The notes beneath the pieces are model-generated. The model made no database searches. It was given only the letters and a program-made list of their open reading frames with translations, and was not told the DNA's origin. From Brevundimonas sp. Leaf363 (GTDB lineage: Bacteria > Pseudomonadota > Alphaproteobacteria > Caulobacterales > Caulobacteraceae), in the NCBI RefSeq assembly GCF_001424025.1, contig NZ_LMPZ01000004.1, positions 186,001 through 250,000 of the forward strand: 64,000 nucleotides of DNA. Direction: 5' to 3'. A program made the position numbers and the translations under genes. Of the stretch, positions 45,588-55,233 are shown piece by piece (within the stretch, counting starts at the first letter, position 1; every line of letters starts with the position of its first letter).

Positions 45588-48308
45588 TTAGAAGCGGTAG
45601 CTGGCGCCCACCAGGAAGGTGCGGCCGTAGTTCTGGTAGTTCACGATCTGGCGCTCATCACCGTTGTTGTAGGTGTAGAACGGCTCGTCGGTGAGGTTGT
45701 TGACCTGGGCCAGGATCGACAGACCCTCGACCGGTCCCGACTGGAACTCGTAGCCGATCTGGGCGTCGACGATGGTCTCGGCGCCGACCGCACGCAGGGT
45801 GCGGCTGGAGGCGAAGCCGGACACTTCACCCAGGAACTCCGAGCGGTACCGGACGCTGGTGCGCGCCTGGAAGCCGTTCTTCTCGTAGTACAGGGTGACG
45901 TTGCCGACGGTTTCCGACAGGCCCGGGATGGCGGTGGGCGGCGCGGCCGGATCGGTCTTGATCTCGCTCTGGTTCTGCGAAACCGAGAAGTAGCCGCCGA
46001 AGCCGTCCAGGGCTTCCGAGAACAGGTCGAACGGCACCGACAGGGCGAACTCGAACCCGTACATCACGCCGCCGTTGCCGTTCTCGGGCGAGTAGCTGAC
46101 GCCCTGATTGGTCACCGGATCCACGCCGCCGGTCGGGAAGCCCGTGAAGTCGAACGGGATGTTGGCGCTGTAGATGAAGGTTTCCAGGTAGCGGTAGAAG
46201 GCCGCCGCCGAGACGTAGCCGCGGTTGCCCGCGAAATACTTCTCGACCGAGATGTCTGCCACGTCGGCGATCCAGGGACGCAGTTCCGGGTTGCCGCCCG
46301 AGGCCGACCACGGGCCCTGATCCACGGGACGCCCCGGGACGTTGTTGGCGATGTTGAAGTTGTAGGTCCGGCTGGCCCGCATGTCGTCCATGCGGGGACG
46401 CGACAGGGTCCGCGACAGGGCGGTGCGCAGGAACAGGTCGTCCTTCAGCTCGAAGATCAGGTTCGCGCTGGGCAGGATCTCCAGGTAGTTGTCGCCGCGG
46501 GTGATGTAGACCGACTGGTAGTTGGCGCCGGTGCCGCTGGCCTGATAGCCGCTCGATTCCTGATCGGCGTACTGGGCCTGCATGCCCAGGTTGCCGGTGA
46601 CCGGAACGCTGCCGGCCATGGCGTCGATGTCCAGCATCACATAGCTGATCAGCAGGTCTTCCTTGACGACCCAGTCCTTGGCCCGGACGTCGCCGTTCGG
46701 GTTGCGCACCAGGTTGTAGAAGCCGTCGTTGATCAGGCCCAGCGCGTCCCAGGTGACCACGCCGGGAACGCCGGCGTAGGACAGGTCCGTGGTGCCCAGG
46801 TAGTAGGCGTCGGGGATCTTCACCGAGGCGCCGTTGGGGATGCCCAGGAAGAACTCGTTGGCGGTGTAGGACTTCTCACGCGTCGAGGCCGAGACGCCGG
46901 CCGTGAAGCGGCTGAAGGTGCCGTCGTGCAGTTCGCGGCGCAGGGTGAAGCGCCCGGCGTTCAGCTCGTCCTCGACCGTAAAGGTCTTGTAGTAGCCGTC
47001 CTGACCGCCCGGGATCACGTCGCCGCCCCAGCCTTGCGGGCTGGTCAGAAGGATCAGGTTCGGATCGGCGTAGTCCAGCTGGGTGTCCAGAACGGTCACG
47101 CCGTTGCCGTCGACCTGGAAGTTGATCGTGTCGGTCGGGCCCAAGTTGTTCCGGCCGGTGCCGGCGTATGCTTCGGTGACCGTCTCGTCGCGATCGACCG
47201 CCGAGTGGCTGAGGTCGGCCTCGATCGACCAGTCGTCACCCAGCTCCAGGCGGCCGTTCCAGCCGATGGAGGTCAGGGTGCTGGTGCGGTCGTTGCGGTC
47301 GCTGCGGACCACCGGGTTGACGCCCGTGAAGGTGCCCGAGGTGACCAGGCCGTTCTCGGCGTTGGCCTGGGTCAGCTGCGCGCCCGACCAGTACAGGGGG
47401 AACTCGATCCCGCTGATCATCTGGGTGTTGTCGAACTCGGAATAGAAGGCGTCCAGGGTGGTGTGGAAGCGCTCGTTCGGGGCCCATTCGAAGACGCCGA
47501 AGTAGCCGTCGCGCTGCAGGTCGCCCGACATGACGAAGACCTTTTCGCCGCCGATGATCAGGTCGCCGTTGTTGTTGGTCGGGTAGCCCCAGCCTTCATA
47601 CCGCTCCGACTGATAGGGCGAGCCCATGTGGGCGTAGCCCAGGGCGACGCCGATCGTGTCGTCCGCGAACTGGTCGATGTAGGAGATGGTGTAACGCTCG
47701 CCGTGGTCGGTCGAGCCGGCGTTCAGGGCGCCGATGTCGTTCCACTCGTAGCGGGCGCTCAGCGCGATCGCCTGACGGCCGTATTCCAGCGGGCGCACGG
47801 CCTGCAGGTCGACGGTGCCGGCCAGGCCCTGGCCGACCAGGGTCGAGTTCGGGGTCTTGTAGACCAGGACGCCGCCCAGCAGTTCGGACGGATACTGGTC
47901 GAACTCGACGCCGCGGTTGTCGCCGGTCGTGACCTGTTCGCGCCCGTTCAGCAGGGCGGTGGTGAAGTCGGGACCCAGGCCGCGGATCGAGATCACCTGG
48001 CTGCGGCCGTCGAGGCGCTGCGAGGTCAGGCCCGGCAGGCGGGCCAGCGATTCGGCGATGGAGACGTCCGGCAGCTTGCCGATGTCTTCAGCGGTGATGA
48101 CCTCGACGATCGAGGTGTTGTTCTTCTTCTCGCGGATCGAGCTCTCGATACCGGCGCGGATGCCGGTGACGATGATGTCGTCGACCTGAGCGGCGTCGGT
48201 CGTCGCGGCGTCCTGGGCCATGGCCCCGCCGGCGATGGCCGAAAGCATGATGGCGCCGATGGCGGCGCCCGACAGCAGGCGCGCACGCCCGGTGAAGACG
48301 GTTCTCAT
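45588..48308 (-). CDS. TonB-dependent receptor, maltodextrin type
   Basis: A 906-residue outer-membrane receptor of the TonB-Xanth-Caul group. A signal peptide ends at AGGAMAQDA, and a TonB-box-like DDIIVTGI follows. The plug domain has IGKLPDVSIAESLARLPGLTSQR and VISIRGLGPDFTTALLNGRE, and the 22-strand barrel ends with FLVGASYRF. Context with amylases, a LacI regulator and sugar carriers parallels Caulobacter MalA, which imports maltodextrins, so alpha-glucan is the likely cargo. GGGAGGAAGAG directly precedes the ATG. It is divergent from the GH13 gene, with a shared operator region. Confidence 0.93.
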   Translation of the reverse strand: MRTVFTGRARLLSGAAIGAIMLSAIAGGAMAQDAATTDAAQVDDIIVTGIRAGIESSIREKKNNTSIVEVITAEDIGKLPDVSIAESLARLPGLTSQRLDGRSQVISIRGLGPDFTTALLNGREQVTTGDNRGVEFDQYPSELLGGVLVYKTPNSTLVGQGLAGTVDLQAVRPLEYGRQAIALSARYEWNDIGALNAGSTDHGERYTISYIDQFADDTIGVALGYAHMGSPYQSERYEGWGYPTNNNGDLIIGGEKVFVMSGDLQRDGYFGVFEWAPNERFHTTLDAFYSEFDNTQMISGIEFPLYWSGAQLTQANAENGLVTSGTFTGVNPVVRSDRNDRTSTLTSIGWNGRLELGDDWSIEADLSHSAVDRDETVTEAYAGTGRNNLGPTDTINFQVDGNGVTVLDTQLDYADPNLILLTSPQGWGGDVIPGGQDGYYKTFTVEDELNAGRFTLRRELHDGTFSRFTAGVSASTREKSYTANEFFLGIPNGASVKIPDAYYLGTTDLSYAGVPGVVTWDALGLINDGFYNLVRNPNGDVRAKDWVVKEDLLISYVMLDIDAMAGSVPVTGNLGMQAQYADQESSGYQASGTGANYQSVYITRGDNYLEILPSANLIFELKDDLFLRTALSRTLSRPRMDDMRASRTYNFNIANNVPGRPVDQGPWSASGGNPELRPWIADVADISVEKYFAGNRGYVSAAAFYRYLETFIYSANIPFDFTGFPTGGVDPVTNQGVSYSPENGNGGVMYGFEFALSVPFDLFSEALDGFGGYFSVSQNQSEIKTDPAAPPTAIPGLSETVGNVTLYYEKNGFQARTSVRYRSEFLGEVSGFASSRTLRAVGAETIVDAQIGYEFQSGPVEGLSILAQVNNLTDEPFYTYNNGDERQIVNYQNYGRTFLVGASYRF

Positions 48309-48498
48309 CTCTTCCTCCCTTGAGGCCGACTCCATCTATCTGCGGATCGTGCCTTCGCAAAAGAATGCAAATCCTGACGCACCTTGCAAGTCCGTAATGA
48401 AAAGGGCGCTCGTGTGACCGGTAACAGAGGCAGGAAGGACACGGTGCACACGCGTCCTGCGCCGCAACATGGCGTGATTGCGGTGCGAGACAGCCCCG

Positions 48499-48557
48499 TT
48501 GACAGGGCTTCCAGCGACTGCAAAATGTTGCAAACAGACCTGCAAACATGAGTTGCA
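48499..48557 (+). promoter_or_regulatory. Promoter and putative LacI operators for the glucan operon
   Basis: A perfect -35 TTGACA at 48499-48504 is followed after 16 bp by CAAAAT. Overlapping the -10 is TGCAA-AATG-TTGCA (48519-48532), and a second inverted pair TGCAA-N7-TTGCA lies at 48541-48557. Repressor binding here would block the amylase promoter. On the receptor side of the gap, further TGCAAA and CTTGCAAG sites occur at 48364-48390. The 5-bp half-site TGCAA is shared with the site at 53071-53095. Confidence 0.6.
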
Positions 48558-48582
48558 GGCGTTCATGGGACGGAGCCGAACG

Positions 48583-50388
48583 ATGAGGGGACGCCGCACG
48601 CGATCCGCCGCCCTTTTGGCGAGCCTGCTGGCGGGCGCGGCCCTGGCCGCGCCGACGTTCGCCGCCACCGCCCCCGCGACCGACTTTCGCCAGCGCCCGC
48701 CCGAAGCGGAGGTCATCTATTTCCTGCTGCCTGACCGGTTCGAGAACGGCGACGCGTCGAACGATCGCGGCGGCCTGAGCGGCGACCGGCTGTCGACCGG
48801 GTATGATCCGACCGACACAGGCTTCTTCCACGGCGGCGACTTCGCCGGCCTGACGCAGCGGCTCGATTACATCCAGGGCCTCGGCGCCACGGCGGTGTGG
48901 GTCGCGCCCATCTTCCAGAACAAGCCGGTGCAGGGTCCGCCCGGCCGTGAGAGCGCCGCCTATCACGGCTACTGGATCACCGACTTCACGCGGGTGGACG
49001 ACCATTTCGGCGACAACGCCGCCTTCGCCCGCTTCGTCGACGCCGCTCATGCGCGGGGCATCAAGGTCTATATGGACATCGTCGCCAACCATACGGCCGA
49101 CGTCATCCAGTACCGGGACTGCGCGCGGCGCGGCTGCAGCTATCGCAGCCAGGGCGACTATCCGTACAGCCGCCGGGGCGGCGTGGACGGCGCGCCGATC
49201 AACGACGGCTTCGACGGCGTGGACTTCAGCCGCCTGACGCGCCCGGACTACGCCTATGACGCCTATGTCCCCGAGGGCGAGCGGGACGTGAAGGTCCCGG
49301 CCTGGCTGAACGACCCGATCTACTATCATAACCGGGGCGACAGCGACTGGTGGGGCGAGAGCAACCTGGACGGCGATTTCTCCGGCCTGGACGATCTGTT
49401 CACCGAGAACCCGCGCGTGGTTCAGGGCTTCATCGACATCTACGGCGCCTGGATCGACCGGTTCGGCATCGACGGTTTCCGTATCGACACCGCCCGCCAT
49501 GTGGACCCTGCCTTCTGGCGCGCCTTCATCCCGGCGATGCGCGAACGGGCGGCGGCGCGCGGCATACCGAACTTCCACATCTTCGGCGAGGCGGCCGAGA
49601 CCGATCCGGCGCTGCTCGCCGGCTTCACCCGCTCGGACCGCTATCCGGCGGTGCTGGACTTCGCCTTCCAGAAGACGGTGCGCGACGTGGTGGCCGGGAC
49701 TGAGCCGCCCGAGAAGCTGGCCCTGCTGTTCCGCGCCGACGTCCTGTATGAGGGCGGCGAGGCGACGGCGATGCAGCTGCCGACCTTCGTGGGCAACCAC
49801 GACCAGGGCCGGTTCGGCTACCAGATCGTCAGCGCCCGGCCCGACATCTCGGACGAGGAGCTGCTGGCCCGCCAGACCCTGGGCCACGCCATGATGATGT
49901 TCCTGCGCGGCACGCCGGTCATCTATTATGGCGACGAGCAGGGCTTCACCGGCGATGGGGATGACCGCCGATCGCGCCAGGACATGTTCGCGACCCAAAC
50001 GCCCGGCTATGCGGCCGACCGCATCATCGGCCAGCGCGCGGGACCGTTCGACACGAACGCCACCCTCTATCGCCGTCTCGGCGACATGGCCCGGCTGAGG
50101 ATCGCCACCCCCTCGCTGGTCTCGGGTCTGCAGACCGTCCGGCAGGCGGGCAAGGCGCCCGGCCTGTTCGTCGTGTCGCGCCGCGTCCCCGGCGACACGG
50201 GCGAGACGCTAATCGCCTTCAACACCTCGACGGCGCCGGCCAGCGCCCATATCGTCGTGGACGCCCGGTCCTCCCGCTGGGCTTCGCTCCACGGTCAATG
50301 CGCTGACCAGGTCGCCGCGCCCGGCAGCCTGGCGGTGAGCGTGCCCGCCCTCGACTACATCATCTGCCGATCGGAAGCCGTCCGTTGA
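48583..50388 (+). CDS. Exported GH13 alpha-amylase family enzyme
   Basis: A 601-residue glycoside hydrolase. An Arg-rich signal peptide ends near PTFAATAP. The four GH13 regions are DIVANHT, GFRIDTARH with nucleophile Asp302, FGEAAE with acid Glu336, and GNHDQG with Asp407. A C-terminal beta domain follows. The type is neopullulanase/cyclomaltodextrinase or maltogenic amylase, probably acting on maltodextrins in the periplasm. CGGAG lies 8 nt before the chosen ATG; another ATG at 48565 is possible. Its stop overlaps the next gene. Confidence 0.93.
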   Translation: MRGRRTRSAALLASLLAGAALAAPTFAATAPATDFRQRPPEAEVIYFLLPDRFENGDASNDRGGLSGDRLSTGYDPTDTGFFHGGDFAGLTQRLDYIQGLGATAVWVAPIFQNKPVQGPPGRESAAYHGYWITDFTRVDDHFGDNAAFARFVDAAHARGIKVYMDIVANHTADVIQYRDCARRGCSYRSQGDYPYSRRGGVDGAPINDGFDGVDFSRLTRPDYAYDAYVPEGERDVKVPAWLNDPIYYHNRGDSDWWGESNLDGDFSGLDDLFTENPRVVQGFIDIYGAWIDRFGIDGFRIDTARHVDPAFWRAFIPAMRERAAARGIPNFHIFGEAAETDPALLAGFTRSDRYPAVLDFAFQKTVRDVVAGTEPPEKLALLFRADVLYEGGEATAMQLPTFVGNHDQGRFGYQIVSARPDISDEELLARQTLGHAMMMFLRGTPVIYYGDEQGFTGDGDDRRSRQDMFATQTPGYAADRIIGQRAGPFDTNATLYRRLGDMARLRIATPSLVSGLQTVRQAGKAPGLFVVSRRVPGDTGETLIAFNTSTAPASAHIVVDARSSRWASLHGQCADQVAAPGSLAVSVPALDYIICRSEAVR

Positions 50389-52025
50389 ACATCCTGACCC
50401 TCGACGCCCGATCCGCGCCGGAGACGGCGACCGACGCCGCGCCCTGGTGGAAGGGGGCGGTCGTCTATCAAATCTATCCGCGCAGCTTCGCCGATTCCAA
50501 CAACGACGGCGTGGGCGACCTGGCGGGGATCACCGCCCACCTGGACCACGTCGCCTCGCTGGGCGTCGATGCGGTGTGGCTGTCGCCCTTCTTCACCTCG
50601 CCGATGAAGGACTTCGGCTACGACGTCTCGGACTATTGCGACGTCGATCCGATCTTCGGCGACCTGGCCGACTTCGATCGGCTGGTCGAGAAGGCGCACG
50701 CGCTGGGGCTGAAGGTCATCATCGACCAGGTCTGGTCGCATACCTCGGACGAGCACCCCTGGTTCGTCGAGAGCCGCGCGTCCAAGACGAACCCCAAGGC
50801 GGACTGGTTCGTCTGGCATGACGCCAAGCCCGACGGCTCGCCCCCTTCGAACTGGCAGTCCGTGTTCGGCGGGCCGGCCTGGACGTGGGACGCGCGGCGT
50901 CGCCAATACTACATGCACAATTTTCTGGCCGAGCAGCCGCAGCTGAACGGCCACAACCCCGATGTTCAGGACGCGCTGCTGGCCGCCGGCCGCTTCTGGC
51001 TGGACCGGGGCGTGGACGGCTTCCGCCTGGACGCCATCAACTTCTCGATGCACGAGCCGAGCCTGCGCGATAATCCGCCGCTGCCGGACAACGTGGGCCG
51101 GCGCACGCGCCCGTTCGACTTCCAAGACAAGCTCTACAACCAGTCCCACCCGGACATCATCCCGTTCCTGAAGCGCGTCCGGCGGATGATGGACGCCTAT
51201 CCGGGCGATCGCTTCACCGTCGCCGAAGTGGGCGGGGAGCACGCCGATCGCGAGATGGCCGAGTTCACCGCCAACGGCGACCGGCTGAACAGCGCCTACG
51301 GCTTCCTCTACCTCTACGCCGACCGGCTGAGCGGGGACGTCGTGCGCCAGGGCGGCCTGATGTGGCCGGGCGCCGAGGGCGAGGGCTGGCCCAGCTGGAC
51401 CTTCTCCAACCACGACGCGCCGCGCGCGGTGTCGCGCTGGGCCTTTGGGCGCGATCCGAAACAGCTGGCGGACGTGCTGCTGCTGTTGCTGATATCGCTG
51501 CGCGGCAACGCCATCGTCTACCAGGGCGAGGAGCTGGGCCTGCCGCAGGGCGAGGTGCCGTTCGAGCGGTTGCAGGACCCCGAAGCCATCGCCAACTGGC
51601 CCGAGACCCTGGGCCGCGACGGGGCTCGCACGCCCATGCCGTGGACGACGGGCGTTCAGGCCGGATTCTCGACGGTCGAGCCGTGGCTGCCGGTCGACGC
51701 CCGCCACCCGCCGATGTCGGTCGAGGCGCAGGAGGCCGAGCCCGCCTCGACCCTGGCCCATGCGCGCCGGCTGCTGAAGCTGCGCCGCGCCCACCCGGCC
51801 CTGCGCAGCGGCGACATGGAGATCCTGGAGGGACCGGGCGAAGTGCTGGCCTTCCGGCGCACGGCGCCGGGCGAGCGGCTGCTGGTGGTGTTCAACCTGG
51901 GTCATTCGCCCGAGGCCTGGACGGCGCCGGACGGGGCGCGCCTGATCGAGGCGGTCAACATGGACGGCGCCCAGGACGGCGTGCTGCCGCCGCTGGCGGG
52001 CCTGTTGTTCAGTGACGGCGCATGA
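50385..52025 (+). CDS. GH13 alpha-glucosidase
   Basis: A 546-residue enzyme of the oligo-1,6-glucosidase/alpha-glucosidase group. WWKGAVVYQIYPRSFADSNNDGVGDLAGI is the diagnostic start. Catalytic residues are Asp216 (GFRLDAINF), Glu281 (VAEVGGE) and Asp344 (SNHDAPR). No signal peptide is seen, so it is cytoplasmic and would release glucose from imported maltose or short dextrins. The start is TTG, overlapping the amylase stop (TTGA), so it is translationally coupled. Confidence 0.94.
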   Translation: MNILTLDARSAPETATDAAPWWKGAVVYQIYPRSFADSNNDGVGDLAGITAHLDHVASLGVDAVWLSPFFTSPMKDFGYDVSDYCDVDPIFGDLADFDRLVEKAHALGLKVIIDQVWSHTSDEHPWFVESRASKTNPKADWFVWHDAKPDGSPPSNWQSVFGGPAWTWDARRRQYYMHNFLAEQPQLNGHNPDVQDALLAAGRFWLDRGVDGFRLDAINFSMHEPSLRDNPPLPDNVGRRTRPFDFQDKLYNQSHPDIIPFLKRVRRMMDAYPGDRFTVAEVGGEHADREMAEFTANGDRLNSAYGFLYLYADRLSGDVVRQGGLMWPGAEGEGWPSWTFSNHDAPRAVSRWAFGRDPKQLADVLLLLLISLRGNAIVYQGEELGLPQGEVPFERLQDPEAIANWPETLGRDGARTPMPWTTGVQAGFSTVEPWLPVDARHPPMSVEAQEAEPASTLAHARRLLKLRRAHPALRSGDMEILEGPGEVLAFRRTAPGERLLVVFNLGHSPEAWTAPDGARLIEAVNMDGAQDGVLPPLAGLLFSDGA

Positions 52026-52027
52026 AA

Positions 52028-53041
52028 TCAGCCGCCGCAGGTCTCGCGCACGATGAGGTCGGTCGGCACCCGTTCGGAGCGGCCCGCGCTGGCGCCGCCG
52101 TGGTCCAGCAGTTTGGAGACCATCAGCCGGCCCGCCTTCATAGTGTCCTGCGCGATGGTGCTCAGCGCCGGGCGCGAGTAGCGGCTGAACGGCACGTTGT
52201 CGAAACCGATGACGGACACGTCCCTGGGCACCTCGATGCCTTCGTGCAGCAGGGCCCGCACGGCGCCCAGGGCGATCTGGTCGGACGCCGCCACCACGCC
52301 GTCGAAGGGCGTGCCTCGCCGGATCAGGGCCTCGACCGCCGCTTCGGCCGATTCGACCTCGAAATGGGCCGGCACGATCAGCTCGACATCGACGCCGAGA
52401 CCGGTCTGTTCCAGCGCCTCGAGGTAGCCGCGGTGCCGCTGCATCGACTCGGGCGGATCCGTATCGCCCAGGAAGACGATGCGCTTTCGGCCCAGCCGCG
52501 CCAGGTGAAGCGTCGCGCGGCGGCCGCCCTGGATGTTGTCGGAACCGATCGAGCAGTAGGCCTGGTCCGCCAGTTCGGCGCCCCAGACCACGAACCGGCT
52601 CTCGGTCGCGGCCAGCCGGTTCAGCGCGGAGTGCAGGCTGGACTGGCCGATGAAGATCACCCCGTCCGCACGGCTGGTCGTCAGCGCCACCGACAAATCG
52701 TCATAGCTGGCGGGCGAGACGTGGCTCATCAGCAGGTCGCAGCCGCGCTCTCGCGCCGCCTCGCCGACGCCGGCCAGAAGCTCCAGGAAGAAGGGGTCGC
52801 TCAGCCGCCCTTCCCGCCCCTGCGGCCGCGGCACGACCAGGGCGATGGTGCCCTGCGCCCCGATCGGACCGGCCGGCATGTAGCGGCGGAACGGATAGTC
52901 GTGCTCGCGCGCCAGCTTCCAGATCGCCTGTTTGGTGCGTGCGTTGACGGCCGGGCTGTCGTTCAGCGCGCGCGAGGCGGTGGCGATGGAAACGCCGGCC
53001 ATGCGCGCCAGGTCTTCAAGTCGGGTCGTCTTCTTGCTCAA
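52028..53041 (-). CDS. LacI family transcriptional repressor
   Basis: A 337-residue regulator. The helix-turn-helix is TRLEDLARMAGVSIATASRALNDSPAVNARTK, followed by hinge and periplasmic-binding-like ligand domain (GRLSDPFFLELLAGVGEAA, VSVIGFDNVPFSRYSRPALSTI). It probably responds to maltose or a dextrin and controls the surrounding operons, like Caulobacter/Xanthomonas MalR. The only start in a sensible place is TTG at 53041, with no clear ribosome binding site. It is divergent from GH97 and tail to tail with the GH13 alpha-glucosidase, 2 bp apart. Confidence 0.92.
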   Translation of the reverse strand: MSKKTTRLEDLARMAGVSIATASRALNDSPAVNARTKQAIWKLAREHDYPFRRYMPAGPIGAQGTIALVVPRPQGREGRLSDPFFLELLAGVGEAARERGCDLLMSHVSPASYDDLSVALTTSRADGVIFIGQSSLHSALNRLAATESRFVVWGAELADQAYCSIGSDNIQGGRRATLHLARLGRKRIVFLGDTDPPESMQRHRGYLEALEQTGLGVDVELIVPAHFEVESAEAAVEALIRRGTPFDGVVAASDQIALGAVRALLHEGIEVPRDVSVIGFDNVPFSRYSRPALSTIAQDTMKAGRLMVSKLLDHGGASAGRSERVPTDLIVRETCGG

Positions 53042-53070
53042 CTGCGTGCGGCCTTGGCGCCTGCAGCGGC

Positions 53071-53095
53071 TGAAAAGTTTGCTGCAAAGCTTTCA
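53071..53095. promoter_or_regulatory. Palindromic operator between lacI-type gene and GH97
   Basis: A 25-bp near-palindrome, TGAAA-AG-TTTGC-T-GCAAA-GC-TTTCA, with a perfect 11-bp core. It sits 30 bp upstream of the repressor start and 72 bp upstream of GH97, and is probably used for autoregulation and control of the GH97 operon. A further CTTTGCAAG site follows, framed by GGCGCC inverted repeats at 53118-53139. Confidence 0.6.
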
Positions 53096-53166
53096 TCGCC
53101 ATTTCTGCCCATTCCACGGCGCCCTTTGCAAGAGGCGCCGAGAAACATCATCGAGGAGGAACGCCC

Positions 53167-55233
53167 ATGCTGAGGCGCACGCTGCTGGCCACGACGGCCA
53201 CGATCTTTTCCGCGTCCGCCGGCGGGGCTTTCGCCCAAGCCGCGCCGCCTGCTCCGGCCGTGGTCACCGCCGCCTCGCCGGGCAATGTGCTGTCGGTCGT
53301 CGTGACCACCGACGGCGACGGCCGCCCCAGCTATGCGGTCAGCCGGTTCGGCCGGCCGGTCATTGCGCCGTCGCGTCTCGGTTTCCTGCTGACCGATGCG
53401 GTCAAGCTGGAGCGCAACTTCAACATCACCGCAGATCCCGTCACGACGCATGACGAGACCTGGGAGCAGCCTTGGGGCGAAGAGCGCCGCATCCGCAATC
53501 ACTACAGCGAGCTGCGCGTCCACCTGACCGAGCGCACGGCGCTGGGTCGCCGGGTCGATGTGGTCTTCCGCCTGTACGATGACGGGGTCGGCTTCCGCTA
53601 CGAGTTCCCCGAGCAGGCCAGCCTCAAGACCGTGCGCATCGGTGCGGAGCTGACCGAGTTCAATCTGGCCGAGGGCGGCGTGGCCTGGTGGTCGCCGGCG
53701 CTGGAGTGGAACCGCGAGGAGTACCTCTACAACAAGACGCCGGTCGCCGAGGTGGGCGTCGCCCAGACGCCGATGACGGTGAAGCTGAACTCAGGCCTGC
53801 ACGTCGCCTTCCACGAGGCGGCGCTGATCGACTACGCCGGGATGAACCTGCGTCACACCACCGGCAACGGCCTGCGCGCCGATCTGACGCCGGGGCAGAC
53901 GAACGCCCCGGTCGTGCGCGAGGCGCCGTTCAACACGCCATGGCGGACCATGCAGATCGCCGACCAGGCTGGCGGCCTGATCGAAAGCCATCTGATCCTG
54001 AACCTGAACGAGCCCAACAAGCTGGGCGATGTCTCGTGGTTCAAGCCCATGACCTACGTCGGCGTCTGGTGGGAAATGCACATGGAGACCGCCACCTGGG
54101 GCTCTGGTCCCAAGCACGGCGCCACGACCGCCAACGTCATGCGCCACATCGATTTCGCCGCCGCCCACAACATCGGCGGGGTCCTGGTCGAGGGCTGGAA
54201 CAAGGGCTGGGACGGCGAGTGGTTCGGCAACGGCTTCGACTTCAGCTTCACCGAGGCCTACCCCGACTTCGATATCGAGCGGCTGGCCGCCTACGCCCGC
54301 CAGAAGGGCGTGCAGATCATCGGCCACCACGAGACGGGCGGGAACGCCTATGTCTACGAGCAGCAGATGGACGCCGGCTTCGCCCTCTATGAACGGCTGG
54401 GCATCCATTCGGTGAAGACGGGCTATGTCTCCGACGCCGGCGGCGCGCGGGTGTCGGACGGCAAGGGCGGCTGGACCTTCGCCTGGCACGAAAGCCAGGC
54501 CATGGCGCAGCACCACATGCGAGTCGTCGAGGCGGCCGCGCCGCACAAGGTGGCCATCAACGCCCACGAACCGTTCAAGGACACAGGCCTGCGCCGGACC
54601 TATCCCAACATCATCAGCCGCGAAGGCGCGCGGGGCATGGAGTACAACGCCTGGGGCAACCCGGGGAACCCGCCCGAGCGCGAGGTGAACCTGGTCTTCA
54701 CCCGCCTGCTGGCCGGACCGATGGATTTCACGCCGGGCGTCTTCGGCATGCGCACCCGCGCGCCGGACGGCGTGGCGACCACCTGGGCCAAACAGCTGGC
54801 GCTCTACATCGTGCTCTACAGCCCGATCCAGATGGCCGCGGACCTGCTGGAAAACTACGAGGCCAACCCCGGCCCGTTCAAGTTCATCGAGACGGTGGCC
54901 ACCGACTGGGACAAGACCGTCGTGCTGAACGGCGAGGTGGGCGACTACGTCACCATCGCCCGCAAGGACCGCAACTCGGACGACTGGTTCCTGGGCTCGA
55001 TCACCGACGAGTTCGGACGCGAGCTGGAAGTGTCGCTGGGCTTCCTGGACGCCGGCCGCCGGTACCGCGCCGAGATCTATCGCGACGGGCCGGAGGCAGA
55101 CTGGAAGGGCAAGCGCGAGGACATCGTCATCGAGACCAGGGAGGTCACGGCGGCTGACACGATGCTGCTGCGTCTGGGCGCCGGCGGCGGCCAGGCCATC
55201 AAGTTCGTCCCGATCGGTCGCGGGCGCCGCTGA
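53167..55233 (+). CDS. GH97 alpha-glucosidase, SusB-like
   Basis: A 688-residue periplasmic glycoside hydrolase. A signal peptide ends AGGAFAQAA. Catalytic and calcium Glu residues match the inverting SusB subtype: E389 (HHETGG), E468 (NAHEP), E486 and E492 (SREGARGMEYNAW). The 18- and 6-residue spacings of the last three equal those of Bacteroides SusB. It should cleave alpha-glucosidic bonds of maltodextrins with inversion. GAGGAAC lies 5 nt upstream of the ATG. Its stop shares a base with the start of the transporter gene. Confidence 0.94.
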   Translation: MLRRTLLATTATIFSASAGGAFAQAAPPAPAVVTAASPGNVLSVVVTTDGDGRPSYAVSRFGRPVIAPSRLGFLLTDAVKLERNFNITADPVTTHDETWEQPWGEERRIRNHYSELRVHLTERTALGRRVDVVFRLYDDGVGFRYEFPEQASLKTVRIGAELTEFNLAEGGVAWWSPALEWNREEYLYNKTPVAEVGVAQTPMTVKLNSGLHVAFHEAALIDYAGMNLRHTTGNGLRADLTPGQTNAPVVREAPFNTPWRTMQIADQAGGLIESHLILNLNEPNKLGDVSWFKPMTYVGVWWEMHMETATWGSGPKHGATTANVMRHIDFAAAHNIGGVLVEGWNKGWDGEWFGNGFDFSFTEAYPDFDIERLAAYARQKGVQIIGHHETGGNAYVYEQQMDAGFALYERLGIHSVKTGYVSDAGGARVSDGKGGWTFAWHESQAMAQHHMRVVEAAAPHKVAINAHEPFKDTGLRRTYPNIISREGARGMEYNAWGNPGNPPEREVNLVFTRLLAGPMDFTPGVFGMRTRAPDGVATTWAKQLALYIVLYSPIQMAADLLENYEANPGPFKFIETVATDWDKTVVLNGEVGDYVTIARKDRNSDDWFLGSITDEFGRELEVSLGFLDAGRRYRAEIYRDGPEADWKGKREDIVIETREVTAADTMLLRLGAGGGQAIKFVPIGRGRR

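Noticed and set aside
46926..48323. Long open frame antisense to the TonB-dependent receptor
   Set aside because: In GC-rich DNA the antisense frames of real genes stay open; this one has no family signature, while the receptor has full plug and barrel motifs.
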